This document shows, one piece after another, positions 52,739-62,289 of a DNA stretch of 64,000 nucleotides. The notes under the pieces are model-generated. The model had not been told where the DNA came from, did no database searches, and saw nothing but the letters and a program-made list of their open reading frames with translations. The stretch covers positions 2,108,001-2,172,000 of the forward strand of contig NZ_CP114542.1 of NCBI RefSeq assembly GCF_027271155.1, read 5' to 3'. Position 1 is the first letter of the stretch; every line of letters begins with the position of its first letter. The stretch is from Brevundimonas subvibrioides. GTDB taxonomy: Bacteria > Pseudomonadota > Alphaproteobacteria > Caulobacterales > Caulobacteraceae. The translations under genes and the position numbers were made by a program.

Positions 52739-53217
52739 GTCAGTCTTCTTTCGGCGACGATCCGCCGCCCGGTGCCGTCGGTCGCATCGATGCGCACATC
52801 CCAGGCCCCTGTCAGGGGAAGGGCGGCCTGATACCGACCGGGTTCGATCTGCGTCAGACGGACCTGGGCACGGCCCTGCTCGGTGGCCGGCCGCTGGAGC
52901 AGTGCGGACACGGTCAGATCCGCCAGCGGCGCGCCGTCCCGGTCCTCCAGCAGGACCTCGAGACCCGCTGGCGTGGCCCTCGCGCCCGCCCGCCAACCCA
53001 GGGCGTCCTGGACGCGCATCCGTTCGAGCTCGGCGTTGTAGATCAATCCTGTTTCATAGGGTTTGGCCTCGACCTGACCAGGGTGGGTCCGGTAGGCGAT
53101 CACGAGGAAGCTCATGTCCACGGTCACGACCACGGCAAAGAAGGCCACAACCCCGGCGGCGACATGCCAGCCCTTGATCGTGAACGGGGGTCGGGACGGG
53201 GCAGCGGGGATCGTCAT
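52729..53217 (-). CDS. ccoH: cbb3 assembly protein CcoH/FixH
   Basis: The 162-aa protein has one membrane helix (about 17-45, FTIKGWHVAAGVVAFFAVVV) with the FixH signature MSFLVIAYRTHPGQVEAKPYE. The following periplasmic beta domain is typical (GRYQAALPLTGAWDVRI). It stabilises cbb3 assembly together with CcoI. It overlaps ccoG by 4 nt. Confidence 0.92.
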   Translation of the reverse strand: MTIPAAPSRPPFTIKGWHVAAGVVAFFAVVVTVDMSFLVIAYRTHPGQVEAKPYETGLIYNAELERMRVQDALGWRAGARATPAGLEVLLEDRDGAPLADLTVSALLQRPATEQGRAQVRLTQIEPGRYQAALPLTGAWDVRIDATDGTGRRIVAERRLTWP

Positions 53218-54737
53218 CGGTCGTGGCTTCCGTAGTCGAAGGCGGTCCTGACGACCTTGATGTCGTCGCCGGAAATGATCTGGAAGGACGCGTCCTGGCC
53301 CGCGTCATCGTCGTCCTCGCCCGCCTCCCCGGCCCTGGCGTCCGCAGCGGCGGCCGGGACGGTGACGAACAGGCGCAGCGACGTCACGACATTGGGGGCC
53401 AGGTCCACCACCAGGGGGCCGGAGCCAGGGTGGCCGGGGTCGGTCAGGACCGCGCCGGGGACCCCCACATAGCGAATCCGGACCGCTGCCGTCTCGAAGC
53501 CGTGGTTGGCGAGCTTGAGCGTATAGCCGTTGCGCACCGCGCCGTCCTGCAGCTGGACATAGGCCGGGTTGCGGTCTCTCAGCGCGTGGACGCCAATGGT
53601 CTCGCGCGTGCGGAAGCCCTGGATCATCAGGCCGCTGACCAGCAAAAGGGCCCCGGCATAGTACAGGGTGCGCGGACGGATCAGCCTGTGCTGCGGCTTG
53701 CGGCCTTCGCAGCGTGCGGCTACTGCCGCATCGGTGTCATAGGCGATCAGGCCGCGCGGGCGTTCGACCCGGTCCATGATCTCGTCGCAGGCGTCGATGC
53801 ACAGGCCGCAGTTGATGCATTCCAGCTGCGCGCCCTTGCGGATGTCGATGCCCATGGGACAGGCGACCACGCACTGACTGCAGTCGACGCAGTCGCCCCG
53901 CCCGGTCCAGGTTTCGGTCTTCTTGTGCGGGCCGCGAGGTTCGCCGCGGTCGTAGCGATAGGTGACCTGGAACGACTGGTCGTCGAGCATGGCCCCCTGG
54001 ATGCGCGGCCACGGGCACATATAGGTGCAGACCTGTTCGCGCATGTGGCCGGCGAAGACATAGGTGGTGAAGGTCAGGATGGCGCACGAAACATAGGCGG
54101 TCATCGGCGCGGTCCCGACCCAGAAGGTTCGGATCAGGTCGGGCGCATCATGGAAATAGAAGATCCAGGCCCCGCCGGTCCCGAAGGCGATCCCGATCCA
54201 GACGAGGTGCTTGCCGACCTTGCGCCACAGCTTGTCGAACGACAGGGGTGCCGCGTCCAGCCGCATGCGCGCGTTCCGGTCGCCCTCGAACAGCCGCTCT
54301 ATATGGATGTAGAGGTCGGTCCAGACAGTCTGCGGGCAGGCGTAGCCACACCACAGCCGACCGAACAGGGCGGTCACCAGGAACAGGGCGAGCGCCGCCA
54401 TCACCAGCAGGCCGGTGATGAAATATACCTCCTGCGGCCACAGCTGGATCATGAAGAAATAGAAGCGGCCGCCAGCGAAATCGACGAGAACGGCCTGGTC
54501 CGGCAGGGCCCCCGGGCGGTCCCACCGGATCCAGGGGGTGATGTAGTAGATCGCCAGCATGACGATCAGCAGCGCCCATTTCAGCCAGCGCCACGGGCCG
54601 TGAACGAGCTTGGGATAGATGGGCGTCCGGGCCTTGTAGAGGCCCTTCGGACGCGCCTTCTCGCGCTGGCGTTCGGCGACGGAAACCGGACCCGTCGTCG
54701 GCGCGCGCTCGCGGGTCCGGTCGATCAGGATGGTCAT
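53214..54737 (-). CDS. ccoG: cbb3 accessory ferredoxin-like protein CcoG/FixG
   Basis: The 507-aa membrane protein has several N-terminal helices (about 48-225), with CGYACPQTVW and CTYMCPWPRIQGAML as FixG hallmarks. Two [4Fe-4S] motifs follow (DCSQCVVACPMGI, CINCGLCIDACDEIM). A C-terminal IgG-like domain starts at about residue 380. CcoG reduces copper for cbb3 maturation. It overlaps both ccoP and ccoH by 4 nt. Confidence 0.94.
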   Translation of the reverse strand: MTILIDRTRERAPTTGPVSVAERQREKARPKGLYKARTPIYPKLVHGPWRWLKWALLIVMLAIYYITPWIRWDRPGALPDQAVLVDFAGGRFYFFMIQLWPQEVYFITGLLVMAALALFLVTALFGRLWCGYACPQTVWTDLYIHIERLFEGDRNARMRLDAAPLSFDKLWRKVGKHLVWIGIAFGTGGAWIFYFHDAPDLIRTFWVGTAPMTAYVSCAILTFTTYVFAGHMREQVCTYMCPWPRIQGAMLDDQSFQVTYRYDRGEPRGPHKKTETWTGRGDCVDCSQCVVACPMGIDIRKGAQLECINCGLCIDACDEIMDRVERPRGLIAYDTDAAVAARCEGRKPQHRLIRPRTLYYAGALLLVSGLMIQGFRTRETIGVHALRDRNPAYVQLQDGAVRNGYTLKLANHGFETAAVRIRYVGVPGAVLTDPGHPGSGPLVVDLAPNVVTSLRLFVTVPAAAADARAGEAGEDDDDAGQDASFQIISGDDIKVVRTAFDYGSHDR

Positions 54738-55636
54738 GGCGCCGGCGTTTCGACCTTCGCGACCGAGGGCTCGCCGCCGCCGGCGTTGACGTGGATGTAG
54801 ACTGCCAGCGCCTTGATGACGCCGGGAGAAAACCGGCTCTCCCAGGTCGGCATCACCCCGTTACGTCCATTCTGGATCTGGCTTGTGATCGAGGCCCGGT
54901 CCGAAGCGTTCAGCCATTCCCGGTCCGTCAGGTTCGGTGCGCCGAACTCGCGCGATCCCACCCCCGTCGGCATATGGCAGGCGGCGCAGTTGTCCGCGAA
55001 CAGGGGGGTCGCGCGGGCCACTGCGGCAGGGTCTGCCGGTCGGCCCGAGAGGCTGACGACATATTCCGTCAGGTCGGCGATCTGGGCCCCTTGCAGCAGG
55101 CCATCCCGCCCGAAGGCCGGCATCTGTGACATGCGCGTATCGGCGTGGCCGGAGCGGACGCCGACACGCAGCGTATGTTCGATCTCCTCGAGCGAGCCGC
55201 CCCAGAGCCAGACGTCGTCGCGCAGATTGGGATAGCCCTTGGCGCCCCCGCCCCCGGCGCCGTGGCAGCTGGCGCAGTTGTCGCCGAACACCGACTGGCC
55301 GATGGCCAGGGCATGGGCCTGCATCGCAGGGTCGGCCTCGATCTGCTGCAGGGAGGCCGAGGCCAGCATGGCCTCGCCCTGCCCGCGCTGGATCTGCAAG
55401 GCTTTCAGCTCCTTGACCACATCGGCCCGGGCGGACTGCTTCAGCACACCCGGCGTGTAGCCATGAAGCCCCGGCCAGGCCGGCATCAGGATCCAGTAAC
55501 CCACGGCGAAGGCAATGCAGCCGTAGAAGATCCACAGCCACCAGCGCGGCAGCGGGTTGTCCAGCTCCTTGATGCCGTCCCATTCGTGACCGGTCGTCTC
55601 GATGCCGGTGTGGTCGTCGCGCTCGCGGTCAGACAT
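54734..55636 (-). CDS. ccoP: cbb3 cytochrome c oxidase subunit III (CcoP)
   Basis: The 300-aa dihaem cytochrome c has one N-terminal helix (about 33-52, WWLWIFYGCIAFAVGYWILM) and two CxxCH haem sites (CASCH near 130, CAACH near 222). The N-terminal HEWDGIKELDNPLPRWW is diagnostic. It passes electrons from soluble cytochrome c to CcoO. The ATG at 55636 gives MSDRERDD and overlaps ccoQ by 8 nt. The frame above it is only open by chance. Confidence 0.95.
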   Translation of the reverse strand: MSDRERDDHTGIETTGHEWDGIKELDNPLPRWWLWIFYGCIAFAVGYWILMPAWPGLHGYTPGVLKQSARADVVKELKALQIQRGQGEAMLASASLQQIEADPAMQAHALAIGQSVFGDNCASCHGAGGGGAKGYPNLRDDVWLWGGSLEEIEHTLRVGVRSGHADTRMSQMPAFGRDGLLQGAQIADLTEYVVSLSGRPADPAAVARATPLFADNCAACHMPTGVGSREFGAPNLTDREWLNASDRASITSQIQNGRNGVMPTWESRFSPGVIKALAVYIHVNAGGGEPSVAKVETPAP

Positions 55637-55802
55637 GGTCGTCCTCGTCCTTCTCGAGCGGGAGTTGGGCGAGGCGGCGGAAGGCCTCGCCATTACGGGG
55701 CCAGAGCGCATAGGCGATGCCGGCAAAGAAGATCGCGCCGAAGTAGACCAGTCCGCCCTGCTGGGCGAAACGGGCCACGGTCTCGTAGTCCAGGCCGCTC
55801 AT
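55629..55802 (-). CDS. ccoQ: cbb3 oxidase subunit IV (CcoQ)
   Basis: The 57-aa single-helix protein ([19 protein letters not shown]) has the usual CcoQ size and the motif [19 protein letters not shown]. It stabilises the CcoP-CcoNO association. The start overlaps the ccoO stop as ATGA. It is embedded in a longer spurious frame in another register. Confidence 0.9.
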   Translation of the reverse strand: MSGLDYETVARFAQQGGLVYFGAIFFAGIAYALWPRNGEAFRRLAQLPLEKDEDDHV

Positions 55803-56536
55803 CGCATATTGTCCGGATCTTCGGCCTGATAGGTGCGGAAATCGACCATCGTGCCGAGTTGCTGAAGGTAGGCGATCAGGGCGTCCATCTTGGTCAGACG
55901 CGCCGGATCGCCGTCGAAGTCGCCCTGGACGATACGAGGGCCGTAGCGGCCCCGCAGGGCAGAGGTTTCGCTGGCGTAGGGATCGACCTGGGCCCGGGCA
56001 TCGGCCTCGGCGTTCTCGATCTCGTCGTCGGTATAGGGCACGCCCACCGTCCGCATCGTCGCCAGCTTGGCGCGAATGGCGTGCAGGTCCAGGTCCTGAT
56101 CGGCCAGGAAGACGTAGGGAGGCATGTTGGACTCGGGCACCACCGAGCGCGGGTCGCCGAGGTGCTGGCGGTGCCACTCGTTGGAGTATTTGCCACCGAC
56201 CCGGGCCAGGTCTGGCCCGGTGCGCTTGGAGCCCCACTGGAACGGGTGGTCGTACATGCTCTCGGCAGCCAGACTGTAGTGGCCGTAGCGTTCGACCTCA
56301 TCGCGCAGGGGCCGGATCATCTGGGAGTGGCAGCTGTAGCAGCCCTCGGCGATGTAGATGTCGCGGCCGGCCAGTTCGAGCGGGGTATAGGGGCGAACGC
56401 CCTCAACCTCCTCGATCGTGCTCTCGACCCAGAACAGGGGCGCGATCTCGACGATGCCGCCGATCGAGACGACGATGACGATGCCGAGGATCAGCAACAG
56501 AGAGTGCCGCTCAAGCGGTCCGTGTTTCTTCCACAT
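55799..56536 (-). CDS. ccoO: cbb3 cytochrome c oxidase subunit II (CcoO)
   Basis: The 245-aa monohaem cytochrome c has an N-terminal helix (about 13-32) and the haem site [11 protein letters not shown]. Family motifs [10 protein letters not shown] and [17 protein letters not shown] are present. The start at ATG 56536 ([12 protein letters not shown]) matches CcoO proteins and lies 8 nt after the ccoN stop. The longer open frame to 57193 runs inside ccoN. Confidence 0.95.
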   Translation of the reverse strand: MWKKHGPLERHSLLLILGIVIVVSIGGIVEIAPLFWVESTIEEVEGVRPYTPLELAGRDIYIAEGCYSCHSQMIRPLRDEVERYGHYSLAAESMYDHPFQWGSKRTGPDLARVGGKYSNEWHRQHLGDPRSVVPESNMPPYVFLADQDLDLHAIRAKLATMRTVGVPYTDDEIENAEADARAQVDPYASETSALRGRYGPRIVQGDFDGDPARLTKMDALIAYLQQLGTMVDFRTYQAEDPDNMR

Positions 56537-56544
56537 GGTGATCC

Positions 56545-58197
56545 TCACTCGGCCGGCAGCAGGTGCGGCGCGATCGCCGTCGCGGTCTCGGAGGCTTCCG
56601 GGGACGGCATGCGGATCGTTCGCCACAGGTTGTAGGACATGATGAGCGTGCCGCTCAGGAACATCAGGCCGCCGACGGTGCGGATGACGTTCTCGATGTG
56701 CTTGGCGGCGACGGTCTCGATGAAGCTGTTGGCCAGGTAGCCGTCGGGCGTGTACTCGCGCCACATCAGGCCTTCCATGATGCCGGAGACCCACATCGCG
56801 GTGATGTAGAGAACGATGCCGGTGGTCGCGATCCAGAAATGCCACTCGACCAGGGCGTTCGAGTACAGACGGTCCTTCTTCCACAGCCAGGGAACGAGGC
56901 AGTACATCGCGCCGAAGCTGATGAAGCCGACCCAGCCCAGCGCCCCGGAGTGGACGTGTCCGATGGTCCAGTCGGTATAGTGGGACAGGGCGTTGACCGT
57001 CCGGATGGACATCAGGGGGCCCTCGAACGTCGACATGCCGTAGAAGGCGATGGCCACGACCATCATCCGCACCACGGGGTCGGTGCGCAGCTTGTCCCAC
57101 GCCCCCGACAGGGTCATCAGGCCGTTGATCATCCCGCCCCAGGACGGCATCCAAAGCATGATCGAGAAGGTCATGCCCAGGGTCTGCGCCCACTGGGGCA
57201 GGGCGGTGTAGTGCAGGTGGTGCGGGCCCGCCCAGATGTAGATGAAGATCAGCGACCAGAAGTGCACGATCGACAGGCGGTAGGAATAGACCGGCCGCTC
57301 CACCCGCTTGGGCACGAAATAGTACATCATTCCCAGAAAGCCGGCGGTCAGGAAGAAGCCGACGGCGTTATGGCCGTACCACCACTGGACCAGGGCGTCC
57401 TGGACACCGGCGAAGACCGAATAGCTGCGCGCTTCGAGCAGGCCCACCGGAACGGCGGCATTGTTCACCAGGTGCAGCAGGGCGACCGTGACGATGAAGG
57501 CCAGGTAGAACCAGTTGGCCACATAGATGTGCGGTTCCTTGCGCTTCCAGATCGTGCCCAGGAAGACCAGCAGATAGGCGACCCAGACGATGGTCAGCCA
57601 GATGTCGACGTACCACTCGGGCTCGGCGTATTCGCGCGACTGGGTGATGCCGGCGAGATAGCCGGTGGCCGCAAGGACGATGAACAGCTGGTAGCCCCAG
57701 AAGACGAACCAAGGCCAGATGCCGCCGGCCAGGCGCGCCCGGCAGGTCCGCTGCACGACCCAGAAGGAGGTGCAGATCAGGGCGTTTCCGCCGAAGGCGA
57801 AGATCACGCCGGATGTGTGCAGCGGACGCAGTCGGCCAAAGTTCAGCCAGCCGGCTTCCGGGAAATAGAAGATGTCCGGCCAGGACAGCTGGGAGGCGAT
57901 GACCACCCCGACCAGCATCCCCACAACGCCCCAGAACATGGTGGCGATGACCCCGGCGCGAATGACGCCGTCGGAGTAGCGCAAGGGGTCGGCACGGAAC
58001 CGCCCGTTGTTGATGCCCAGCGTCATGGCCGCCAGCGAGAGCACGCCGGCGATCAGCAGGATGGTTCCATGAAACCGGAATGCCGGATCGTCGGTGAAGG
58101 CCGTCGCCAGAAGGGCGACGACGGTCAGCACTCCGAGAGTCACGAAAAGCGTGATGGTCCCGAACGCGAGTTCGTCAGTCTGTGGTCGATTCGGCAT
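56545..58197 (-). CDS. ccoN: cbb3 cytochrome c oxidase catalytic subunit I (CcoN)
   Basis: The 550-aa haem-copper oxidase subunit has 12-14 helices. Metal-ligand stretches are [30 protein letters not shown] (CuB side), [14 protein letters not shown] and [16 protein letters not shown]. It reduces O2 to water with high affinity under microaerobic conditions. The ATG at 58197 has AAGGGGG upstream and gives the normal N-terminus. An open frame continues to 58269 without support. It heads the ccoNOQPGHIS run, divergent from the hemA pair with an FNR-like box between them. Confidence 0.95.
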   Translation of the reverse strand: MPNRPQTDELAFGTITLFVTLGVLTVVALLATAFTDDPAFRFHGTILLIAGVLSLAAMTLGINNGRFRADPLRYSDGVIRAGVIATMFWGVVGMLVGVVIASQLSWPDIFYFPEAGWLNFGRLRPLHTSGVIFAFGGNALICTSFWVVQRTCRARLAGGIWPWFVFWGYQLFIVLAATGYLAGITQSREYAEPEWYVDIWLTIVWVAYLLVFLGTIWKRKEPHIYVANWFYLAFIVTVALLHLVNNAAVPVGLLEARSYSVFAGVQDALVQWWYGHNAVGFFLTAGFLGMMYYFVPKRVERPVYSYRLSIVHFWSLIFIYIWAGPHHLHYTALPQWAQTLGMTFSIMLWMPSWGGMINGLMTLSGAWDKLRTDPVVRMMVVAIAFYGMSTFEGPLMSIRTVNALSHYTDWTIGHVHSGALGWVGFISFGAMYCLVPWLWKKDRLYSNALVEWHFWIATTGIVLYITAMWVSGIMEGLMWREYTPDGYLANSFIETVAAKHIENVIRTVGGLMFLSGTLIMSYNLWRTIRMPSPEASETATAIAPHLLPAE

Positions 58198-58247
58198 GCA
58201 CGCCCCCTTGTCTCCGGGGGCTTTGCCGCACCGCTGCGGCGTCCGCT

Positions 58248-58261
58248 TTGATCTATCGCAA
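58248..58261. promoter_or_regulatory. FNR/FixK-like box between ccoN and hemA units
   Basis: TTGATCTATCGCAA fits TTGAT-N4-ATCAA in the first arm fully and in three of five bases of the second. It lies 51 nt before the ccoN start and 47 nt before the start of the divergent small gene. Both are positions where an Fnr/FixK activator could act. Confidence 0.5.
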
Positions 58262-58307
58262 AGCCGCATGGCGACGTTCGGGATGTTATGGTCGGCGGAG
58301 GGCCACG

Positions 58308-58568
58308 ATGCCGATCACTGACGACCTGGAACGCAAAATCATCGCCGGCGGCCTGCTTGGCCTGGCATGTTCACTGGGTGGCCTCGCCTCGGCGCTGACC
58401 GTCGTGGCCCTGGATCACATGGCGATGACCGCCACGCTTTGCGGACCGACGAGCGGACATTGCATGGCCTGTTTCGGAGCCGTCGCCTGCTGGACGGCCA
58501 CCCTTGGAGCGGCTGCCGCCGGCACGTCACTGCTGCGCTTCAATGCGATCGATGGAGCGAGGGCATGA
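58308..58568 (+). CDS. Small two-helix membrane protein upstream of hemA
   Basis: The 86-aa protein ([20 protein letters not shown]...) has two hydrophobic segments (about 12-35 and 53-75). A loop and second helix with three Cys and a His ([19 protein letters not shown]) lie at about 45-63. The GHCMACF and AVACW cysteines could bind metal or haem, but no family is recognised. It has a CGGAGGG ribosome site and overlaps hemA by ATGA, so the two are co-translated. It faces ccoN across a shared FNR-like box, hinting at a role in haem supply or microaerobic respiration. Confidence 0.6.
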   Translation: MPITDDLERKIIAGGLLGLACSLGGLASALTVVALDHMAMTATLCGPTSGHCMACFGAVACWTATLGAAAAGTSLLRFNAIDGARA

Positions 58569-59812
58569 TGCGCGGCACCCCGAGTGGTTTCGACTACACC
58601 GCCGCATTCCAGTCCGCCGTCGATCAGGTCAGGGACGAGGGCCGCTATCGGGTCTTTGCCGATCTGAAGCGGGTGCGCGGACAGTTCCCCAAGGCCGTGC
58701 GGCGTCGCGCGGACGGGTCCGGGCAGGACTGTGTGATCTGGTGCTCCAACGACTACCTCGGCATGGGCCAGCACCCGGCCGTGCTGGAGGCCATGGCGGC
58801 CGAGCTGGACGCCGTGGGCGCCGGGGCCGGCGGCACGCGCAACATCAGTGGCACGACGCGCTCGGCGGTGGATCTGGAGGCCGAGCTGGCGTCCTGGCAC
58901 CGGAAGGAAGCGGCCCTGCTGTTCACCTCGGGCTATGTGGCCAATGAGGCGACGCTGACGACGCTGCAGAAGATCCTGCCCGGTCTGATCATCTTCTCCG
59001 ACAGCCTGAACCACGCCTCGATGATCGCGGGCATCCGGAACGGCGGCTGCGAGCGGCATGTCTTCCGGCACAACGACCTGGCGCATCTGGAGACCCTGCT
59101 GGCCGCGGCCCCGGCCGATGCGCCCAAGCTGGTGGCGTTCGAGAGCGTCTATTCGATGGACGGCGACATCGCCGACCTGGCGGGCACCATCGCCCTGGCC
59201 CGGAAATACGGGGCCCTGACCTATCTGGACGAGGTCCACGCGGTCGGCCTGTACGGCGCGACCGGCGCGGGCGTGGCCGAGCGGGACGGGGTGCTGGACG
59301 GCATCGACATCGTCGAATGCACCCTGGGCAAGGCCATCGGCGTGATGGGGGGCTATATCGCCGCCGATGCCGTGATCGTGGATGCGGTCCGCAGCTGGGC
59401 CTCGGGCTTCATCTTCACCACCTCCCTGCCGCCGGCGCTGACCGCAGGAGCCCTGGCCTCGGTCCGGCACCTGAAGACCCACCCCGAACTGCGCGACGCC
59501 CATCAGGAGCGGGCCGCGACCCTGAAGCGCCGCTTCGCCGAGGCCGGCATCCCGGTCATGCCGTCCGAGAGCCATATCGTGCCGGTCTTCGTCGGCGATC
59601 CGGTCCACGCCAAGATGATCTCGGACATGCTGCTGGAAGAGCACGGCATCTATGTCCAGCCGATCAACTATCCGACCGTGCCCAAGGGCACCGAGCGCCT
59701 GCGCTTCACCCCCTCGCCCAACCACGACGACGCCATGATGGACGCCCTGGTCACGGCCATGGACAGGCTGTGGACCCACTGCAACGTCGCCCGGATGCCG
59801 GTCGCAGCGTAG
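58565..59812 (+). CDS. hemA: 5-aminolevulinate synthase
   Basis: The 415-aa PLP enzyme condenses glycine and succinyl-CoA to 5-aminolevulinate, the alphaproteobacterial (C4) entry to haem synthesis. Motifs include [53 protein letters not shown] and [12 protein letters not shown] with the PLP lysine. Full length. Its place next to cbb3 genes and an FNR-like box suggests oxygen-controlled haem supply. Confidence 0.95.
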   Translation: MMRGTPSGFDYTAAFQSAVDQVRDEGRYRVFADLKRVRGQFPKAVRRRADGSGQDCVIWCSNDYLGMGQHPAVLEAMAAELDAVGAGAGGTRNISGTTRSAVDLEAELASWHRKEAALLFTSGYVANEATLTTLQKILPGLIIFSDSLNHASMIAGIRNGGCERHVFRHNDLAHLETLLAAAPADAPKLVAFESVYSMDGDIADLAGTIALARKYGALTYLDEVHAVGLYGATGAGVAERDGVLDGIDIVECTLGKAIGVMGGYIAADAVIVDAVRSWASGFIFTTSLPPALTAGALASVRHLKTHPELRDAHQERAATLKRRFAEAGIPVMPSESHIVPVFVGDPVHAKMISDMLLEEHGIYVQPINYPTVPKGTERLRFTPSPNHDDAMMDALVTAMDRLWTHCNVARMPVAA

Positions 59813-59970
59813 GTTTCTTGATCGCTCGAAGTGGACCCAAGGTCGACCCTTGCCAATGGCCGGGCGGCTTGAAGGGTCTGTGTCCCGTCCCCGAAGACTG
59901 CGGGTCGACGCAACCGGAGAACGCGCGATACGCAGGCGACGGCCGTCGGAGACGGCCGCCACCGGCATGA

Positions 59971-60621
59971 TCAGAACTTGCGGCCGATACCGAGCGAAAC
60001 GACCCAGGGATCGAGGTTCACGTCGCTGTTCAGTGCACCACCGTTGATCGTGGCGTCGGTGTTGAACCAGACCTTCTTGACGTCGACATTCACGGTCCAG
60101 GGGCCCGATACGGCAATGTCCGCACCCGCCTGAAGCGCATAACCGAAGCCGTCGTCCAGGTTCACGTCGAAGCCGTTCCTGTCCTTGCCGCTGAAGAACA
60201 CCATGTAGTTCAGCCCGGCCCCGACATAGGGGCTGACGCGGGCTTCCGGGGCGGGTCGATACTGCACCGTGACGACGGGCGGCAGCACCCAGGTCTCGTG
60301 GACCGGCACGTCCGTCGTCCCGCCCTGGGCGCGGATCTCGTGGTGGGTCGCGCCCAGGATCGCCTCGACCGAGATGTTGTCGGTCAGGAAGTAGGTAAAG
60401 CCGAGCGTCGGCATGACGTCATTGCCGACATCGACATTCAGACCGGTGGCGGCACCGGCGGCGGTGGTGATGGCGTCGTCGGCGCTGGAGGCCACGTCGG
60501 TGATCCGGCCGGTGACAATCCAGTCGCCCTTGCGGGCAACTTGCCAGTCCTGGGCGGAAACGGGCGCGGCAACCAGGCTGGCGAGGCCGACGAGGCCGGC
60601 GAGTGCAAGCGTCTTGTGCAT
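59971..60621 (-). CDS. ompW: OmpW-family outer-membrane protein
   Basis: The 216-aa protein has a signal peptide (1-23, AAPVSAQ) and an eight-strand barrel. Typical OmpW motifs are MPTLGFTYFLTDNISVEAIL, TVQYRP, SPYVGAGLNYMVFF and DVKKVWFNTDA, with a final strand ending GIGRKF. OmpW forms a narrow hydrophobic channel and is often FNR-regulated, which fits its place in this microaerobic cluster. It faces a candidate FNR-like site at 60782-60795. Confidence 0.92.
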   Translation of the reverse strand: MHKTLALAGLVGLASLVAAPVSAQDWQVARKGDWIVTGRITDVASSADDAITTAAGAATGLNVDVGNDVMPTLGFTYFLTDNISVEAILGATHHEIRAQGGTTDVPVHETWVLPPVVTVQYRPAPEARVSPYVGAGLNYMVFFSGKDRNGFDVNLDDGFGYALQAGADIAVSGPWTVNVDVKKVWFNTDATINGGALNSDVNLDPWVVSLGIGRKF

Positions 60622-60781
60622 GGGGACGTCCTTTTATCTGAGCCGCTGAGCGGCGATCTGCGGAAAATGTCGGGATCGGGAGATCACCGCATCGGCGCAT
60701 CGGGGGCCCGAACGACCTATGGCGTTCGGCATATGGCGCGACTGGCAAGGTCGGCCGGAAAGCCGTCCCTGGCCGGACGAC

Positions 60782-60795
60782 TTGACCTGTTGCAA
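60782..60795. promoter_or_regulatory. Weak FNR-like box upstream of ompW
   Basis: TTGACCTGTTGCAA resembles TTGAT-N4-ATCAA with four of five bases symmetric in the arms. It lies between the hemN stop and the ompW start, 160 nt before the latter. That is farther than usual, so the assignment is tentative. Confidence 0.3.
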
Positions 60796-60798
60796 ACC

Positions 60799-62193
60799 TC
60801 AGATCATGCGCCCGTGCCTCCCGGTGGTCGGCGCGAGCGATGTGTCGAACGCAGCGCAGATCAGGCGCACGAAGGGTCGACCCGGATCGGTCACCGAAAC
60901 GCGGTCGTTCTCGCAGACGACAAGGCCGTCGGCGACCAGCGGCGACAGTCGGCCCACGGCCGCCACAAAGCGATCCGGCGCGGGACCATGCGAGCGCTCC
61001 GTTTCCGCAAGACTCACCGAGAAATCACACATCAGCCGCTCGATGACCTCGGCGCGGCGGCGGTCGTCCTGCGTCAGGGCCAGGCCGCGCGCAACAGGCA
61101 GCCGGCCCTCGGCCACGGCAGCGCGCCAGTCGCGCTCGACCGCGTGGTTCTGCACATAGCCTGCCGTCGTCCGCCCGATCGACGACGCACCGAGCCCGAT
61201 GAGGGTCGAGGCATCATCGGTCGTATAGCCCTGGAAATTGCGATGCAGCCCGCCCGATCGTGCCGCGATCGCCAGGCTGTCGTGCGGCAGGGCGAAATGA
61301 TCCAGACCTACGGCCTGATACCCGGCGTCGGTGAGATAGGCAGCGGCGGCCTGGCTCTGGGCGAATCGTTCTTCGGGTCCCGGCAGGTCGGCTTCGTTGA
61401 TCAGCTTCTGGTGCGGCTTCAACCAGGGCACATGCGCATAACCGAACAGCGCGATGCGGGCAGGCCTCAGGGTCGTTACCTGGTCGAGGGTGGTGAGCAG
61501 GTCATCCCTGGTCTGCAGCGGAAGCCCGTACATCAGGTCCAGGTTGAGCGATCCGACGCCGGCATCCCACAGCCAGTCGGCGGCCCGGGAGACCGTCTCG
61601 AACGGTTCGAAGCGATTGATCGCCTGCTGCACGCGCGGCGACAGATCCTGCACGCCGAGGCTGGCCCGGCTGAGGCCGTTGCGGGCCGCTGCGCGAACCC
61701 AGGTCCGGGTCAGGCTGGCGGGGTCGAGTTCGGCCGCGATCTCGGGCTCCGACACGAAGGCAAAGGCCTCGCGAAGCCCGGCGAAGAGGCGGTCGAGATC
61801 ATCGGCGGCCACCATGTTCGGCGTCCCGCCGCCGAGGTGCAGCCGGGCCACGCGCTGACGTCTGCCCAGCGCGGCTTGCGTCAACCTCGCCTCCTCGATC
61901 AGCAGATCGACATAGCTTCGGATGGTCTCGGAGCGATTGACCGCGCGCGTGTTGCAGGCACAGTACCAGCAGAGAGTCTTGCAGAACGGGATATGGACGT
62001 AGAGCGAGACCGCTTCGCCGGCCGGAGCCGCCGCGAGCCAGTCCTTCCATTCGCCGGGACCAACATCAGGCGTGAACTGCGCTGCCGTCGGGTAACTGGT
62101 GTAGCGAGGCAGATTGGCGTCGTATCGCCCGATCAGGGCCGCGGCCCGAAGCGCGCGTTGCGTCTCCCCGCAGACGGGATGTGCCAGGGTCAT
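60799..62193 (-). CDS. hemN: Oxygen-independent coproporphyrinogen III oxidase
   Basis: The 464-aa radical-SAM enzyme decarboxylates coproporphyrinogen III to protoporphyrinogen IX without O2. The N-terminal RYTSYPTAAQF and the cluster motif YVHIPFCKTLCWYCACNT (CxxxCxxC) are those of HemN rather than HemW. LHLGGGTPNMV, SLGVQDLSPRVQQAINR and GYAHVPWLKPHQ are further signatures. A perfect FNR-type palindrome lies 72-87 nt upstream, indicating induction at low oxygen. Confidence 0.95.
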   Translation of the reverse strand: MTLAHPVCGETQRALRAAALIGRYDANLPRYTSYPTAAQFTPDVGPGEWKDWLAAAPAGEAVSLYVHIPFCKTLCWYCACNTRAVNRSETIRSYVDLLIEEARLTQAALGRRQRVARLHLGGGTPNMVAADDLDRLFAGLREAFAFVSEPEIAAELDPASLTRTWVRAAARNGLSRASLGVQDLSPRVQQAINRFEPFETVSRAADWLWDAGVGSLNLDLMYGLPLQTRDDLLTTLDQVTTLRPARIALFGYAHVPWLKPHQKLINEADLPGPEERFAQSQAAAAYLTDAGYQAVGLDHFALPHDSLAIAARSGGLHRNFQGYTTDDASTLIGLGASSIGRTTAGYVQNHAVERDWRAAVAEGRLPVARGLALTQDDRRRAEVIERLMCDFSVSLAETERSHGPAPDRFVAAVGRLSPLVADGLVVCENDRVSVTDPGRPFVRLICAAFDTSLAPTTGRHGRMI

Positions 62194-62264
62194 GGTCAGG
62201 CTCCGTAGCGTCGATCCCCGCGATCGACGTCACGATCCGCCTAGAGCCGCCTCCGGACACCGTC

Positions 62265-62280
62265 TTTGACCTCTGTCAAA
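62265..62280. promoter_or_regulatory. FNR-type palindrome upstream of hemN
   Basis: TTTGACCTCTGTCAAA is a perfect inverted repeat of 6-nt arms around four bases, close to the FNR consensus (TTGAT-N4-ATCAA). It lies between the Fnr-type gene stop (62290) and the hemN start (62193). Confidence 0.7.
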
Positions 62281-62289
62281 CCGTGGTGG

